A stretch of DNA of 64,000 nt from a virus, in the IMG/VR virus record IMGVR_UViG_3300025141_000065, positions 1 to 64,000 of that record; one strand, 5' to 3'. A program made the position numbers and the translations under genes. The notes under the pieces were generated by a model, which was given only the letters and a program-made list of their open reading frames with translations, had not been told where the DNA came from and made no database searches. Position 1 is the first letter of the stretch. The number at the start of each line of letters is the position of its first letter. This document shows, one piece after another, positions 18,930 to 28,246 of this stretch.

Positions 18930-20819
18930 TTACTTCTTTGAGATGGTTTTGATGTTTTTTCTTTTAGGTTTTACTGCTTCCCTTGAGGCTTTTGAACTAA
19001 GTAATTTAGATGCTCCGAACCCAGCTAATGCAGGCCAAAACCACTTCTCAAGCTCTAAAGTATCTTCGGTATCTTTAGAAATAGTTTTAATGTTCTTTCT
19101 TTTAGGTTTTACTGCCTCTTTTGAAGCTTTCGAACTGAGGAGTTTCCCTGCTGAGAACCCAGCTAATGCAGGCAACCAAGGAAATTTCACTAAGTCGGGT
19201 TCAGTACCCTTTATATCTTTAGAAATAGTTTTAATATTACTCTTTTTAAATTTAGCATTATCTTTCGATGCTCTTGTACTAAGAATTTTCCCTGCAGCTA
19301 AACCTGCAAGACCAGTTACCGCTGGATTAGCTGCTAAGGCCGCTAATGCCGGTGCTATTTTTTCAATTCTCATTTTTTTAACAGCTTTTGTACCTAAAAC
19401 TTTATCAGCAACTCTTTCAGCCACTACTGTGGCAGCTATAGATCCGGGGGTTAGTCCAGCTGCAGGACTTACCCTTACTTTTTTATTAATTGGTTTAGCG
19501 TTACTCATATAATTATCCTTTTCAATAGATTTTTTCTTTAGTTTACTTCCAGCAACAGCCCCTGCTACTGCTGGCAACACGAAAGGTGCAGCTAAAGCGG
19601 CTAACCAAGGAAATTTCACTAAATCAGGTTGGGTTTCCTCTATATCTTTTTTATGTTCTTTGGTATGTGCTTTAGTCATACTTAATCGCTCTAACATTTT
19701 TTCTTTCATAGCGGAATCCATATACGTAGACTTCATGTTTTGTCCTGCATCATTAACAACCCAAGGAGGCGAAGGATGCATCGGATCATATTCATCTATT
19801 CCTGCATCCCGTATACTTTCTTGATCTACATCTGCAGGGAATCCATATTCAGCTAGGAATTGTCTATGTACAAGTCTCCTACCCTCTTCATTTTTTAGGG
19901 ATGGGAAAGGATCTTCTCCTAAATCATCAAATATACCTTTGTTCATAAACTTAAGAAAAGATTTTGTGAAATCTATATCTCCATTTGATTTATACATAAG
20001 TTCAACTCCTTTCTCATGTGTTTCTTCTTTAGATACTAAACAACTACCATCTATACAAGAAGAAGTTGCAGCATCCTCAGCTTTTAATATCTCAAAGGAA
20101 GCACCTTGATTAACTCCCTTTTCACATACAGTTACCTCAGCAAGTTCCAATTCATCTACTTGCATTACATTTTGTAATCCTTTTTGTATGTTTTGAGTTT
20201 TAGTTGCACTCCCAGCAATACTATAGCTTCTTAATTTACCCTCATGAATCTGTTCCATTACCCTCTTAGCAATTTTAGTATCATTCCTAAGTTCAGTAAT
20301 AAAAAATAAACCCTTATCATCTACCCCACTCTTAAAAATCTGTCCGCCCTTTGAAATGTATGCGGGTAAAGCCCAACCTACCTGTACATCAGAGTGTAAT
20401 ACCATAGCATTTCTTGTACGGAAATTATCCATATATTTTGTAAATGCCTTCCCTAATGCATCTGTAGTTATGAAATGGCCTTCTCTGTCAACTAACTCAA
20501 TTGAAGCTGGACCACCAACTACCAAGGAATCGTCATCACCTATTTTCATTTTAGTTAATGCTTTAGAGAAAGTAGAATTATCTGGATAAGCCCTAGATAA
20601 TGTAAGCACTTCAGCAGGACTTGCTATCCCAGCTTTATAAAGTTTTTTATATTCAGTAAGAGCTGGTTCAATGTCATCTAAAGTGGTTCGTCCATCCGTA
20701 GCCTTCTCTAAAAATATAACAGGTTGGTCATTATTAATATCATCAGGCATATAATACCCAGCCCAATCTGATGGGTTTGGTATTGACGTAACTGCTGTTT
20801 GAATAGTTTCTGTAGTCAT
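18930..20819 (-). CDS. XkdF-like prohead protease with repeat tail
   Basis: 629 residues. Residues 95-250 resemble the phage serine protease family XkdF (peptidase S78-type): VLHSD (His142), VGWALPAY and LRSYSIAGSA (Ser198/Ser200), followed by LELAEVTVCEKG. Such proteases cleave scaffold and capsid proteins during head maturation. The C-terminal third contains three to four modules, each a hydrophobic Ala/Leu/Pro stretch (PDLVKFPWLPALAGFSAGKL-like) plus a basic linker (KRKNIKTISKD). The gene is downstream of the capsid gene, whereas the protease usually lies upstream. Confidence 0.65.
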   Translation of the reverse strand: MTTETIQTAVTSIPNPSDWAGYYMPDDINNDQPVIFLEKATDGRTTLDDIEPALTEYKKLYKAGIASPAEVLTLSRAYPDNSTFSKALTKMKIGDDDSLVVGGPASIELVDREGHFITTDALGKAFTKYMDNFRTRNAMVLHSDVQVGWALPAYISKGGQIFKSGVDDKGLFFITELRNDTKIAKRVMEQIHEGKLRSYSIAGSATKTQNIQKGLQNVMQVDELELAEVTVCEKGVNQGASFEILKAEDAATSSCIDGSCLVSKEETHEKGVELMYKSNGDIDFTKSFLKFMNKGIFDDLGEDPFPSLKNEEGRRLVHRQFLAEYGFPADVDQESIRDAGIDEYDPMHPSPPWVVNDAGQNMKSTYMDSAMKEKMLERLSMTKAHTKEHKKDIEETQPDLVKFPWLAALAAPFVLPAVAGAVAGSKLKKKSIEKDNYMSNAKPINKKVRVSPAAGLTPGSIAATVVAERVADKVLGTKAVKKMRIEKIAPALAALAANPAVTGLAGLAAGKILSTRASKDNAKFKKSNIKTISKDIKGTEPDLVKFPWLPALAGFSAGKLLSSKASKEAVKPKRKNIKTISKDTEDTLELEKWFWPALAGFGASKLLSSKASREAVKPKRKNIKTISKK

Positions 20820-20820
20820 T

Positions 20821-21765
20821 TTAACTTCCCCAGATTACACCACTAACTGTTGGTGTGTTTTGTGCCGCTATTATTGAAACCTTCTTAGTGAAATGTAATG
20901 GGAAATTTGTTTCAAACACGCCTTGGCTTGAAGTAGCAACTAATGGTAATATCGGTACTCCAGTTGATGAAGTTGCTGTTTGATCAAAAGCTAAATAAAG
21001 TATGTCTCCACTTGTAGAGGATTCGTTAGTTATCTTAATACCTTTTATAACTGTTATGCCGGGTCTTTTTCTTGACGTAGAAGCATTAGCAGTTCCTGAC
21101 CATTCATAATTAACCCCCGTAGATCCATCTAAGTAGGTGGAAACTGCTGTGGTATCTTCCCTTACTTCAAACATAATCTTATCAGCGTAAAAATTGATGT
21201 TATGTTGTGCATATGAAGTTAAATATAATCTGTATTTAGCGGCAGCGGTACTACCTGCTATTGTGTAAGCAGCAGTTATTCTAGTCCAAGAAGTTGCTAG
21301 GCTACTAGAACCTGATGTTGCTAATACACTTGTACCAGCAGCATCTCGAATCTCTAATTTAACAGTACCTGAAGCTGAAGCACCACGATGTTCTACATTT
21401 ACAGATAAATGTTGGGGGTTAACACTAACAGGAACTGTGGGAGATTCCCAGTACCAACCTTCACCTGCCGCACTGTTGTCAGGATTTGCTAGTAAAGAAG
21501 CGGCACCAACGGACTGTTGTCCTGTGTCCCTAGTTATAGAGCTACCCGTAGCAGTGAACCCATCAGCAGAACTAAGTGCCGTCTCAACTCTTGGGTTAGT
21601 TACCCAGTTTGTTGCTATTTCCCCTTGAGCAGCAGATAATATAGTAGATGCTGTAGTGGAAGTAGCTTCCCTAAAGGGATAATATTTTGTGTATGCATGT
21701 ACAGATTGTCTTGTAGATGGGTCTATTTCCCATTCTCTATAATCTGTATGTCTTTCATTAGCCAT
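20821..21765 (-). CDS. Decoration protein with carbohydrate-binding-like domain
   Basis: 314 residues. The middle part (about 50-210) has the look of a CBM4/9-type jelly roll: WVTNPRVETALSSADGFTAT, RDTGQQSVGAASLLA, then SVNVEHRGASASGTVKLEIR. The C-terminal 90 residues (GIKITNESSTSGDILYLAFD...) end in PTVSGVIWGS, very like the C-terminus of the protein at 60322 (RIRGIIWGR). Probably exposed on the capsid and glycan-binding; inference from fold resemblance. Confidence 0.55.
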   Translation of the reverse strand: MANERHTDYREWEIDPSTRQSVHAYTKYYPFREATSTTASTILSAAQGEIATNWVTNPRVETALSSADGFTATGSSITRDTGQQSVGAASLLANPDNSAAGEGWYWESPTVPVSVNPQHLSVNVEHRGASASGTVKLEIRDAAGTSVLATSGSSSLATSWTRITAAYTIAGSTAAAKYRLYLTSYAQHNINFYADKIMFEVREDTTAVSTYLDGSTGVNYEWSGTANASTSRKRPGITVIKGIKITNESSTSGDILYLAFDQTATSSTGVPILPLVATSSQGVFETNFPLHFTKKVSIIAAQNTPTVSGVIWGS

Positions 21766-21774
21766 GTAATACTC

Positions 21775-22038
21775 CTATTTGTCCATGAAATTAATTAGGG
21801 TTATAAAACCACCCATTACAGCGGATGTGTGGAGTATTAATACGCTTAAAGCTATAACTACTGTTTTACCGCCATATATTCTGCTTCTCCACATCTTAAA
21901 ATCATCAAGAGAATTATGAACGCTTTCTAAACTAGAGCATAAAGTAGCATTTAAAGTATTTTGACTCTCAATATAAGCATCGAGTCGTTCCATATACACT
22001 GCTAAATTCACTTCGGTTGAATTTGCTATACTGCTCAT
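21775..22038 (-). CDS. XhlA-like membrane-anchored protein
   Basis: 87 residues: an amphipathic coiled coil (VNLAVYMERLDAYIESQNTL) followed by one transmembrane helix (VVIALSVLILHTSAVMGGFI, about 59-78). The layout resembles haemolysin XhlA-type phage proteins that help holins at lysis. It sits among capsid genes, so a structural role is also possible. Confidence 0.55.
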   Translation of the reverse strand: MSSIANSTEVNLAVYMERLDAYIESQNTLNATLCSSLESVHNSLDDFKMWRSRIYGGKTVVIALSVLILHTSAVMGGFITLINFMDK

Positions 22039-22100
22039 TATTTATTCAGTCCCATAAATTATATCTCCCGATTAAAATTTACAAATAAATTTAAAAGTAA

Positions 22101-22123
22101 CCACGCCCCAAATTGGGGCGTGG
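22101..22123 (-). terminator. Intrinsic terminator in leftward direction
   Basis: CCACGCCCC and GGGGCGTGG around AAATT. On the minus strand it is followed by TTACTTTTAAATTT, and it lies 16 bases after the stop of the gene at 22139. Confidence 0.8.
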
Positions 22124-22138
22124 CTAGATAATTATTTA

Positions 22139-22852
22139 CTACGCATCATAACCGTAAAGTTTAATAATAAACTTGCCAGCCGTATATGTATTATTAGTGC
22201 TTCCACCTGAAGCAACTAGATACAAATATGTGTCAGCTGCTGGTACTGCTGTTAGCCCTTTAGGAGCTAATAGGTTTGTCCAATCAGCTGCTGTAGCTAA
22301 CAATGCTGCTTCACTTCCACTAGCATTAATACCAGCCTCTTCTGTTAATGTAGCTACCGTATTTGAGTATAAATCAATGTCAGGCTCTCCACCAGCAGGA
22401 GTTTCCAAACATTGTACATAACCGGATAGGATAGTACCGTTTGTAGCAGCAGTAATCTGTCCATAATGACAGTTTGCAGTATCAGCTTTACCGATAACAT
22501 CGCCATCAGCACCACCAGAGTTTAGCCCTGTTACGTCTAATGCGATAGTTGTCTCGATAATATTACCAACCTGAACGACACTGTGCTTTACAATAGCAGC
22601 AGCTACTGCTGAAATCCCAGTTCCTACAGTCATTTGAGCTGTAGTTCCTAATGCTACAGTACCAGTAAATTCGGTAGCTGCTGATGTCACATTAAGAGAA
22701 TCTCCATCCCATGCAATTGTAGCGTCACTGTCCGTACCAAAAATGATAGTTTCATCATCAGCGAAATAGTTAAAGTCATAACCTAATGAAGACCGGGCAA
22801 GTACCCTAGTATCACCAGTTACATCAGACATTTTAAATGAATGTTTTGTCAT
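22139..22852 (-). CDS. Capsid-associated structural protein
   Basis: 237 residues directly downstream of the major capsid gene. The N-terminus (VTGDTRVLARSSLGYDFNYF, then FGTDSDATIAWDG) resembles beta-structured virion proteins of marine-type phages. The C-terminal domain has DVIGKADTANCHYGQI and LETPAGGEPDIDLYSN, probably a decoration-type beta sandwich. Bracketed by two leftward terminators (22921 and 22101), so separately tuned, probably to high level. Confidence 0.65.
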   Translation of the reverse strand: MTKHSFKMSDVTGDTRVLARSSLGYDFNYFADDETIIFGTDSDATIAWDGDSLNVTSAATEFTGTVALGTTAQMTVGTGISAVAAAIVKHSVVQVGNIIETTIALDVTGLNSGGADGDVIGKADTANCHYGQITAATNGTILSGYVQCLETPAGGEPDIDLYSNTVATLTEEAGINASGSEAALLATAADWTNLLAPKGLTAVPAADTYLYLVASGGSTNNTYTAGKFIIKLYGYDA

Positions 22853-22921
22853 TTAATTCCTCCAAATTATGGCGATTTTATTGTACCGCCGACATATAAA
22901 TGTTCATTATTTCTTAAAATG

Positions 22922-22944
22922 GAGGGTGGGTTTCCCCACCCCTC
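22922..22944 (-). terminator. Terminator after the major capsid gene
   Basis: GAGGGTGGG pairs with CCCACCCCTC (one bulge) around a short loop. On the minus strand a CATTTT stretch follows. It lies just past the capsid stop at 22961 and probably reduces expression beyond it. Confidence 0.6.
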
Positions 22945-22960
22945 ATTTATAAACCTAAGA

Positions 22961-24295
22961 TTACGAGTTAAGGTCGGCAATCTTAGCTTGTACCCAAATA
23001 TTCTTACATCGCATCTCACCCATAGTATAGAGCAAGCCCCGTACTACTAGAGCATTAGCAGCGAAGTAATCCCTGTTCTCGATATATTGAGTAGGCTGGG
23101 CCACAGCCATCTCTATATAGTCCGTATCAAGTACATAGACGTTAGAACCTAGAACAGCATCTGCTGTAGATACAGATTTAGGCACATCAGCATCTGGAAG
23201 TATAGGAATACCTTGATAAGTAGCTAAAACAAGTCCTGTTCTAGTACCCGGATAAGTTCTCTCGGAACCTATGCCAACTTGATATTCCTCTTGTCCCATA
23301 TACCTTTGGTTGGAGTTAAGCAATCTTTCAAGATTGAAATATTGATCGTGACCCAAAAGTATTAGTTTTGGCTCTCCACCATTCTGCCTTACTTTCTGTA
23401 TAGCTGTATCTATCAAATTTAAAGATAGAGATCTTCCTGTACCACTATTATATGATACGGAAGCACCAGCATCCCAATCACCAGCAGTTCTACCTGCTAA
23501 TGTTAGGTCATAAGCTCTTGTCCTAGCAACACCACCACCAACAGCAGCTCCATCTTCAGAGACGATATCGTCAATTGAAGTCATTCCAGCTCTGGAATAT
23601 ATGTATGCTATATCACCGTCAGCAAAGGTTGTGCCAGAAGCTACGGTAACTACACCGGTTGAGGTGTTAACTGCGGATACAGCAGAACCAGAAGTTCTGT
23701 CATGGTCAGTTGCTGTAAGGTCATACTGCGCTACTGCATCTCCAATTTTGAAGTGTTTTGCGATAGCGGCAGGAACGGTAAATGAAGTGGTAGCACCAGC
23801 AGAGCATAAATAAGCTGAACCAGCCATTATTTCCTCATTTATTTCCTTGATGTGGTCTAACTGAGCATTTTCGTTCTCCAATGCCAAAACATCTCCAACA
23901 CCACCCTCTAATTGTGCTGTGAAGACTGACTTCACGGAAGCACCGAAAGTGGTTGAAACAATTCTAGGTAAACTAGAAACTGATTCTATATTAGAGACAT
24001 CTACTGTTGGTAGAGTTCCAGTCTCAGTTACAGGTCGTGAACGTCCGGAACCTCTATCGGTCCTTACCCTCCAACCTGCTGTGTTTCCCCATACTACGCG
24101 AGGAATAGCGTTGAAGAAGCGAGTTTGGTTATTTAATGCCTGCCAAACTTTTCTTCCATAAGTTGTGTTAAAAATACCTGTAGCAGTATCAACGGTAAAG
24201 TATGACTGCTTTTGCAGATACTCTTCGCCAAATACTGACTGATACAATCCTCGTTGGGACTGCGCCAGATATTCTGATAGACTTGGATTAGCCAT
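22961..24295 (-). CDS. Major capsid protein (HK97-like)
   Basis: 444 residues, about the expected size. It lies after an acidic scaffold gene and far downstream of the portal. Typical features are an N-terminal helical arm (LSEYLAQSQRGLYQSVFGEE), the RVVWGNTAGWRVRTDRGS loop, an inserted Val/Thr-rich small beta domain (about residues 165-235, IGDAVAQYDLTATDHD...FADGDIAYIY) and a C-terminal A-domain-like end (GIPILPDADVP, VLDTDYIEMAVAQPTQYI). Good ribosome binding site. Assignment rests on context and overall pattern. Confidence 0.8.
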   Translation of the reverse strand: MANPSLSEYLAQSQRGLYQSVFGEEYLQKQSYFTVDTATGIFNTTYGRKVWQALNNQTRFFNAIPRVVWGNTAGWRVRTDRGSGRSRPVTETGTLPTVDVSNIESVSSLPRIVSTTFGASVKSVFTAQLEGGVGDVLALENENAQLDHIKEINEEIMAGSAYLCSAGATTSFTVPAAIAKHFKIGDAVAQYDLTATDHDRTSGSAVSAVNTSTGVVTVASGTTFADGDIAYIYSRAGMTSIDDIVSEDGAAVGGGVARTRAYDLTLAGRTAGDWDAGASVSYNSGTGRSLSLNLIDTAIQKVRQNGGEPKLILLGHDQYFNLERLLNSNQRYMGQEEYQVGIGSERTYPGTRTGLVLATYQGIPILPDADVPKSVSTADAVLGSNVYVLDTDYIEMAVAQPTQYIENRDYFAANALVVRGLLYTMGEMRCKNIWVQAKIADLNS

Positions 24296-24332
24296 TAGCC
24301 AATATCCTCCTGATTATTTATTAATTAATTGT

Positions 24333-25097
24333 TTAACCTAAAAGTTCCCTTGGCACACCGTCAGTATTACCTGTTTGGATGTTGTGTTGTAGATCCCTAA
24401 GTTCTTTATATGATAATGAAGTCAATTGGTCGGCAACATCACCATTATCGGATTTAACTAGTGGAGTAGTGTCTACTCCTAGACCTGCGGATATTTTAGG
24501 AGCTTTAAGAGAAGTCTGTTCGCTGAAGCCCATCTTTCGTAGACGCTCTTCTGCTACACCCTTACTATCGGTAAGAGCTTTTTCCAAAGCAGAAATCTGC
24601 TTCTTCATCGACTTCATTTCCTCTGACTCATCATCTTCTTCTTCAGGAATATCAGCTGCTTCATCATCTTCATCCTCATCCTGTTTGTAGGCCATTCCAC
24701 CCTTCTCTACGTCATCTTCATCCTCATCTTCTTCATCATTTTTCTTAAGACTTGCTTGAATAGTATTCTGTTGCTCTTCTATGTCTGTAGAAATGTCTGC
24801 GTTCTCTGGACTATCATCTGCAGTAGCTGCAGATCCAACTGACTTAGCAGGTCGTGAATCACCACTAACATCTAAACCAGCTAATTCGTCTTTCAAAACG
24901 TTAAGAACTTCTCCAGCTATGGATTTTACTAAATCTTCTTTTGCATTGTCACTAGCTTCTTCTTGAGCTAGTTCGAGAGCATAAGACTCTTCTTTAGCCA
25001 ACCGAGTATCCATTTTCTGTAAAACTTCTGCTACAGCAGCCAAAGCAAGGTTAGTACCTTCCATTTGTTTTTCGATGCGTTCTGTTACATCTGCCAT
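24333..25097 (-). CDS. Probable scaffolding protein
   Basis: 254 residues, very acidic in the middle (DEEDEDEDD, QDEDEDDEAADIPEEEDDES), with coiled-coil helices at both ends and a C-terminal SYKELRDLQHNIQTGN segment. Immediately upstream of the major capsid gene. Composition and position are classic for a capsid scaffold; the protease at 18930 may remove it. Confidence 0.7.
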   Translation of the reverse strand: MADVTERIEKQMEGTNLALAAVAEVLQKMDTRLAKEESYALELAQEEASDNAKEDLVKSIAGEVLNVLKDELAGLDVSGDSRPAKSVGSAATADDSPENADISTDIEEQQNTIQASLKKNDEEDEDEDDVEKGGMAYKQDEDEDDEAADIPEEEDDESEEMKSMKKQISALEKALTDSKGVAEERLRKMGFSEQTSLKAPKISAGLGVDTTPLVKSDNGDVADQLTSLSYKELRDLQHNIQTGNTDGVPRELLG

Positions 25098-25273
25098 AAA
25101 ACCATACCTCCCTGAGATAAATTAATTTTTATCCATCGTGAAGGTTGGTCTGAGCCACCTCCGACCTCCATAATAGAACTAAATGTAACGCTATTTTATA
25201 ACGTCAATATATTATACTCATTAAACTTGAAAATCCTACAGTAAAGTTATAAATTATATAAGTTATATTATAT

Positions 25274-25492
25274 TTATGTGTTTTCTGAGGTATCCGGCAC
25301 TCCATTTGAATCTAAAAAGATCATTTCCTTCCTAAAATCATAGAGGGGTATCTGTATAAGTTTCTTTTGTTTCTCTAATTGACTGCCTTCTGGAGTAAAC
25401 GCTTCAATTAAATCCAAAATTTTACCCACCATTCTGCTATGTCTTGCTATTATATAATCTTGTTCTGGGGTTACTTTACGCACATCTACCAT
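25274..25492 (-). CDS. Hypothetical protein, 72 aa
   Basis: Helical protein (DYIIARHSRMVGKILDLIEA) between the gp10-like and scaffold genes. Probably a small virion or assembly factor; family not recognised. The 175-base gap downstream (25098-25273) shows nothing notable. Confidence 0.6.
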   Translation of the reverse strand: MVDVRKVTPEQDYIIARHSRMVGKILDLIEAFTPEGSQLEKQKKLIQIPLYDFRKEMIFLDSNGVPDTSENT

Positions 25493-25501
25493 TATTTCCT
25501 C

Positions 25502-26059
25502 CTAATCTGTTTCTAATTTTTTTATTTTAAGTGTTTCGGGTAATATTTTTTGTGCAAGGCTATCTTCCCCACTAAGTACGTTTTCCCAAGCTTTCTGTAC
25601 CCAGTTAGCACCTTCATAATTAATAGTGGCTTGATCAATAGATCGCCAACCGCCGTTTATCTTCATTGGTTTATAATATTTTTTATATTGTTTGGTGTGG
25701 CCCCTTACCCTTTTACCTTTTCTAGTATAAGTTTTTATTTTAGATATCCAAGGATATTGTCCCGAATCCTCTAACTCCACTTGCGACATTCCTGCCCCCT
25801 CATGTAAAGAATACGCATAAGGTGTATTGTATGTAATACTGAATGCTTCCCCGGTACGATAATTAGCAGTATCAGATAAAGTACCGCTATCTTTAAGCTG
25901 CCCACTTCTGCTAGGAACCATATCTTGAGCTTTCTTAAAAGTAAGACCAACCAATCTTTCGAAATAAGATTTCTCTAATTTTTTCAGCTCTTCTACAAAC
26001 TTCATAATCCCTTCATTAGTGAAAGGTTCCTTTAAAATGTTTCTGTTAGCTTTAGCCAT
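25502..26059 (-). CDS. HK97 gp10-like head-tail/neck protein
   Basis: 185 residues. The pattern KAQDMVPSRSGQLKDSGTLS, then a YNTPYAYSLHEGAG element and a terminal VQKAWENVL, is that of HK97 gp10 / minor capsid neck proteins (VPVDTGRL...YA...HE). A basic insert (YTRKGKRVRGHTKQYKKYY) is present. It would join the head connector to the tail. Confidence 0.7.
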   Translation of the reverse strand: MAKANRNILKEPFTNEGIMKFVEELKKLEKSYFERLVGLTFKKAQDMVPSRSGQLKDSGTLSDTANYRTGEAFSITYNTPYAYSLHEGAGMSQVELEDSGQYPWISKIKTYTRKGKRVRGHTKQYKKYYKPMKINGGWRSIDQATINYEGANWVQKAWENVLSGEDSLAQKILPETLKIKKLETD

Positions 26060-26086
26060 GATAGTTATTATACTTAAAAAATTAAG

Positions 26087-27400
26087 TTACTCTTCAATTA
26101 AAGAAGACCAGATGAGTGGTACATCATCATTAAACTTATTTTTACTTCTATCATATCTATTTAAATAAATTATTTCTTTACCTATATAGCCATACTTAGG
26201 GTGAAAATATAATGCTAGTTGTTTCGGTTTAGTGGCTGCATGAAGTCTTTGTAACGCAAATTCATCCGGCCCTTTCATACATCCTGCGATATGAAGGGAC
26301 CCAGTTCCTATATCAATTTCATCCACACGATGGAAATGTCCAATAATAGCAGAATCAAATTGTATTACCTTATTAAAAGGATTTTGATTACCCACCTCAC
26401 TATTAACGTTCTTTTGATATTGTAAAACTCCTCGCAAAGAAGTTATGGCTCTTGCAATGGACATATTACTACCAGCTCCAGAAATACTATCTCCATGCAT
26501 AATTAATATAGTATTGTTATATATGGAAAATGTGTTTATAAAACTTTTAGGGATGTCAAAGATTAAATTCTTTTGGTTTTTACAAAAAACACTTACCCAT
26601 TGATACATCATAAAGTCCCAGTCCATATACTTATCCTTCATAGGAGGCTTCCTAGTCATTCGACCATGATTACCAACCACGCAAGGTACTCGTATGGATT
26701 TAAAATGAGGAGCCAAAAACATCAAGGCTTGTGCTATCAAATTAGCCCCTCGTATCATCTGTTCCATACAGTTTGATATGTTTGACCTAGCAAGTTCCTC
26801 ATGTATATCACCAGATATCATGTCCCCCAACATAGGAACTATTAAATCATCTACTTTAGCAATATTTCTTCTATAATTTACTAAATTTAATAATTGGTTT
26901 GCCCAGCCGTATAATCGTTGATTAAAAATATTGAAATCATATGTATTAAGACCAACCATCTGTTCAGCATCTACTGATTCTCCTATATGAGTATCGGATA
27001 ACGGAGCCACAACAGTTTGGGTGTGTTTACCTACAAATTTACCTTTAGGAGGGTTATATCTAACTGAAGCTACAGGTTTAAATCTAGGGGCTAACTGCTT
27101 AATAGAATCAATTATTAAATCTTTTTTAACGTTATCTTTGAGGAGTTGTTGGTATAACTTTTTATATAAGTTTGCTTCCCCTTTAGAATGGGAAACCTTT
27201 TTATCTAATCTTATTCTATCTTCTGGAAGTAAGAAGTCCTCTTCTTCTTCTCCCCATGCTTCTTTGTCGTGACAACGTTGAATTGAAGTTCTGTGGACCC
27301 TTATTCCGTACTTCTCGTCCAACCAATCCGCTATCGAATCCCACGTCATTCCCTCTGCCCGCTTTCTTATTATCTCTGATTTTGCCTGATCTGGAATCAT
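26087..27400 (-). CDS. Calcineurin-like metallophosphoesterase
   Basis: 437 residues. The N-terminal 50 residues form a helix-turn-helix (GMTWDSIADWLDEKYGIRVH). The catalytic motifs are in order: SDTH (Asp136, His138), GD (192-193), GNHGR (243-247), MHGD and GHFH, the full metallophosphoesterase set. Similar HTH-phosphatase proteins occur in packaging or head regions of tailed phages; the substrate is unknown, DNA end or nucleotide processing being possible. AAGGAGG precedes the start. Confidence 0.85.
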   Translation of the reverse strand: MIPDQAKSEIIRKRAEGMTWDSIADWLDEKYGIRVHRTSIQRCHDKEAWGEEEEDFLLPEDRIRLDKKVSHSKGEANLYKKLYQQLLKDNVKKDLIIDSIKQLAPRFKPVASVRYNPPKGKFVGKHTQTVVAPLSDTHIGESVDAEQMVGLNTYDFNIFNQRLYGWANQLLNLVNYRRNIAKVDDLIVPMLGDMISGDIHEELARSNISNCMEQMIRGANLIAQALMFLAPHFKSIRVPCVVGNHGRMTRKPPMKDKYMDWDFMMYQWVSVFCKNQKNLIFDIPKSFINTFSIYNNTILIMHGDSISGAGSNMSIARAITSLRGVLQYQKNVNSEVGNQNPFNKVIQFDSAIIGHFHRVDEIDIGTGSLHIAGCMKGPDEFALQRLHAATKPKQLALYFHPKYGYIGKEIIYLNRYDRSKNKFNDDVPLIWSSLIEE

Positions 27401-27512
27401 AATTCCTCCTTATCTTAAGATTAACTGTTCTTCCGCAAATAATACAATGTAAATCCCCATCCATATCTATATAGATATCTCCATCACATTTAAAGCATAA
27501 CTTGGAATACAT
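27216..27512 (-). CDS. Zinc-ribbon protein overprinting the phosphatase start
   Basis: The first 37 residues are encoded upstream of the phosphatase gene and contain CFKC and CIIC, a clear zinc ribbon. The remaining about 60 residues, very Arg-rich, are read in another frame across the first 185 bases of the phosphatase gene. The ribbon part is convincing; whether the long overlap is real or the true stop was lost by a frameshift cannot be decided here. Confidence 0.4.
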   Translation of the reverse strand: MYSKLCFKCDGDIYIDMDGDLHCIICGRTVNLKIRRNYDSRSGKIRDNKKAGRGNDVGFDSGLVGREVRNKGPQNFNSTLSRQRSMGRRRRGLLTSRR

Positions 27513-27570
27513 ACTTAATCTTCTTTAACGTAGTGGATTAATCCATTCACGATGAATTAGTTTTTACCCC

Positions 27571-28236
27571 TCAAGAACTACTTTTTTCTAACTCTTGTTT
27601 TATCTCCTGTTCTAGTGCTTGTTCTATTTCTTGTTCTATATCTTTATAGTTTTTATCTTCTGGAATTTCAATATTTTCTTCTGGATCAATTTCATCGGAT
27701 TCAGTGTCTAATTTTATATTCAACCCAGCAGGTGCGGCTGTTGAAGCCTGCCCTGTATCATGAGGATCATTTCTCTTATCATCTTGACTATCATCTAATT
27801 GTTTAATGCGTTTAATTTCATCGTTTTGTTTTAATGCAGCTTGTTCATCTGGCTCCGCATCAAATTCTGAAGGTTCTGCATTAGTATCTTCGGGGGATTC
27901 TTCTTTCTTTTTCTTCCAGTCAATTCTTGGGGGTTGGTCATTTATTGAAGTTCCACTATGTTGTTGAGTAAACTGTGAGTCTTGTTCTTTATGAAGTTCT
28001 GTTGTAACCCATTTAACTAATTCCACTACAGATTTTTTAGTTGCTTTAACCATCTTTTTTTCGGGACTATGATCCCTTAGAAAATCAGCAAGTCTATTGA
28101 CACCAGTTCTTTTCCTCTGTTTCTTTTGTTTAGGACCCGCCCCATAGGTGGGGGTGAAGACGCCTGAATTAGACGATGTGAAAACAGTTCCTCCTCCATC
28201 ACCAAATGCACCATCTTCTTTTTTTACTTTTTTCAT
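27571..28236 (-). CDS. Acidic virion or assembly protein, 221 aa
   Basis: Basic N-terminal third (PKQKKQRKRTGVNRLADFLR), a middle helix (KKSVVELVKWVTTELHKE) and a long acidic, Gln/Glu-rich C-terminal half ending in a repeated EQEIEQALEQEIKQELE helix. Directly downstream of the portal gene. It could be a scaffold or portal-associated factor. No family recognised. Confidence 0.6.
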   Translation of the reverse strand: MKKVKKEDGAFGDGGGTVFTSSNSGVFTPTYGAGPKQKKQRKRTGVNRLADFLRDHSPEKKMVKATKKSVVELVKWVTTELHKEQDSQFTQQHSGTSINDQPPRIDWKKKKEESPEDTNAEPSEFDAEPDEQAALKQNDEIKRIKQLDDSQDDKRNDPHDTGQASTAAPAGLNIKLDTESDEIDPEENIEIPEDKNYKDIEQEIEQALEQEIKQELEKSSS

Positions 28237-28246
28237 GTTAATACCT

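Noticed and set aside
18910-19512. Plus-strand frame of 200 codons antisense to the protease gene
   Set aside because: Hydrophobic shadow of the repeated Ala/Leu/Lys modules of the leftward gene; no ribosome binding site.
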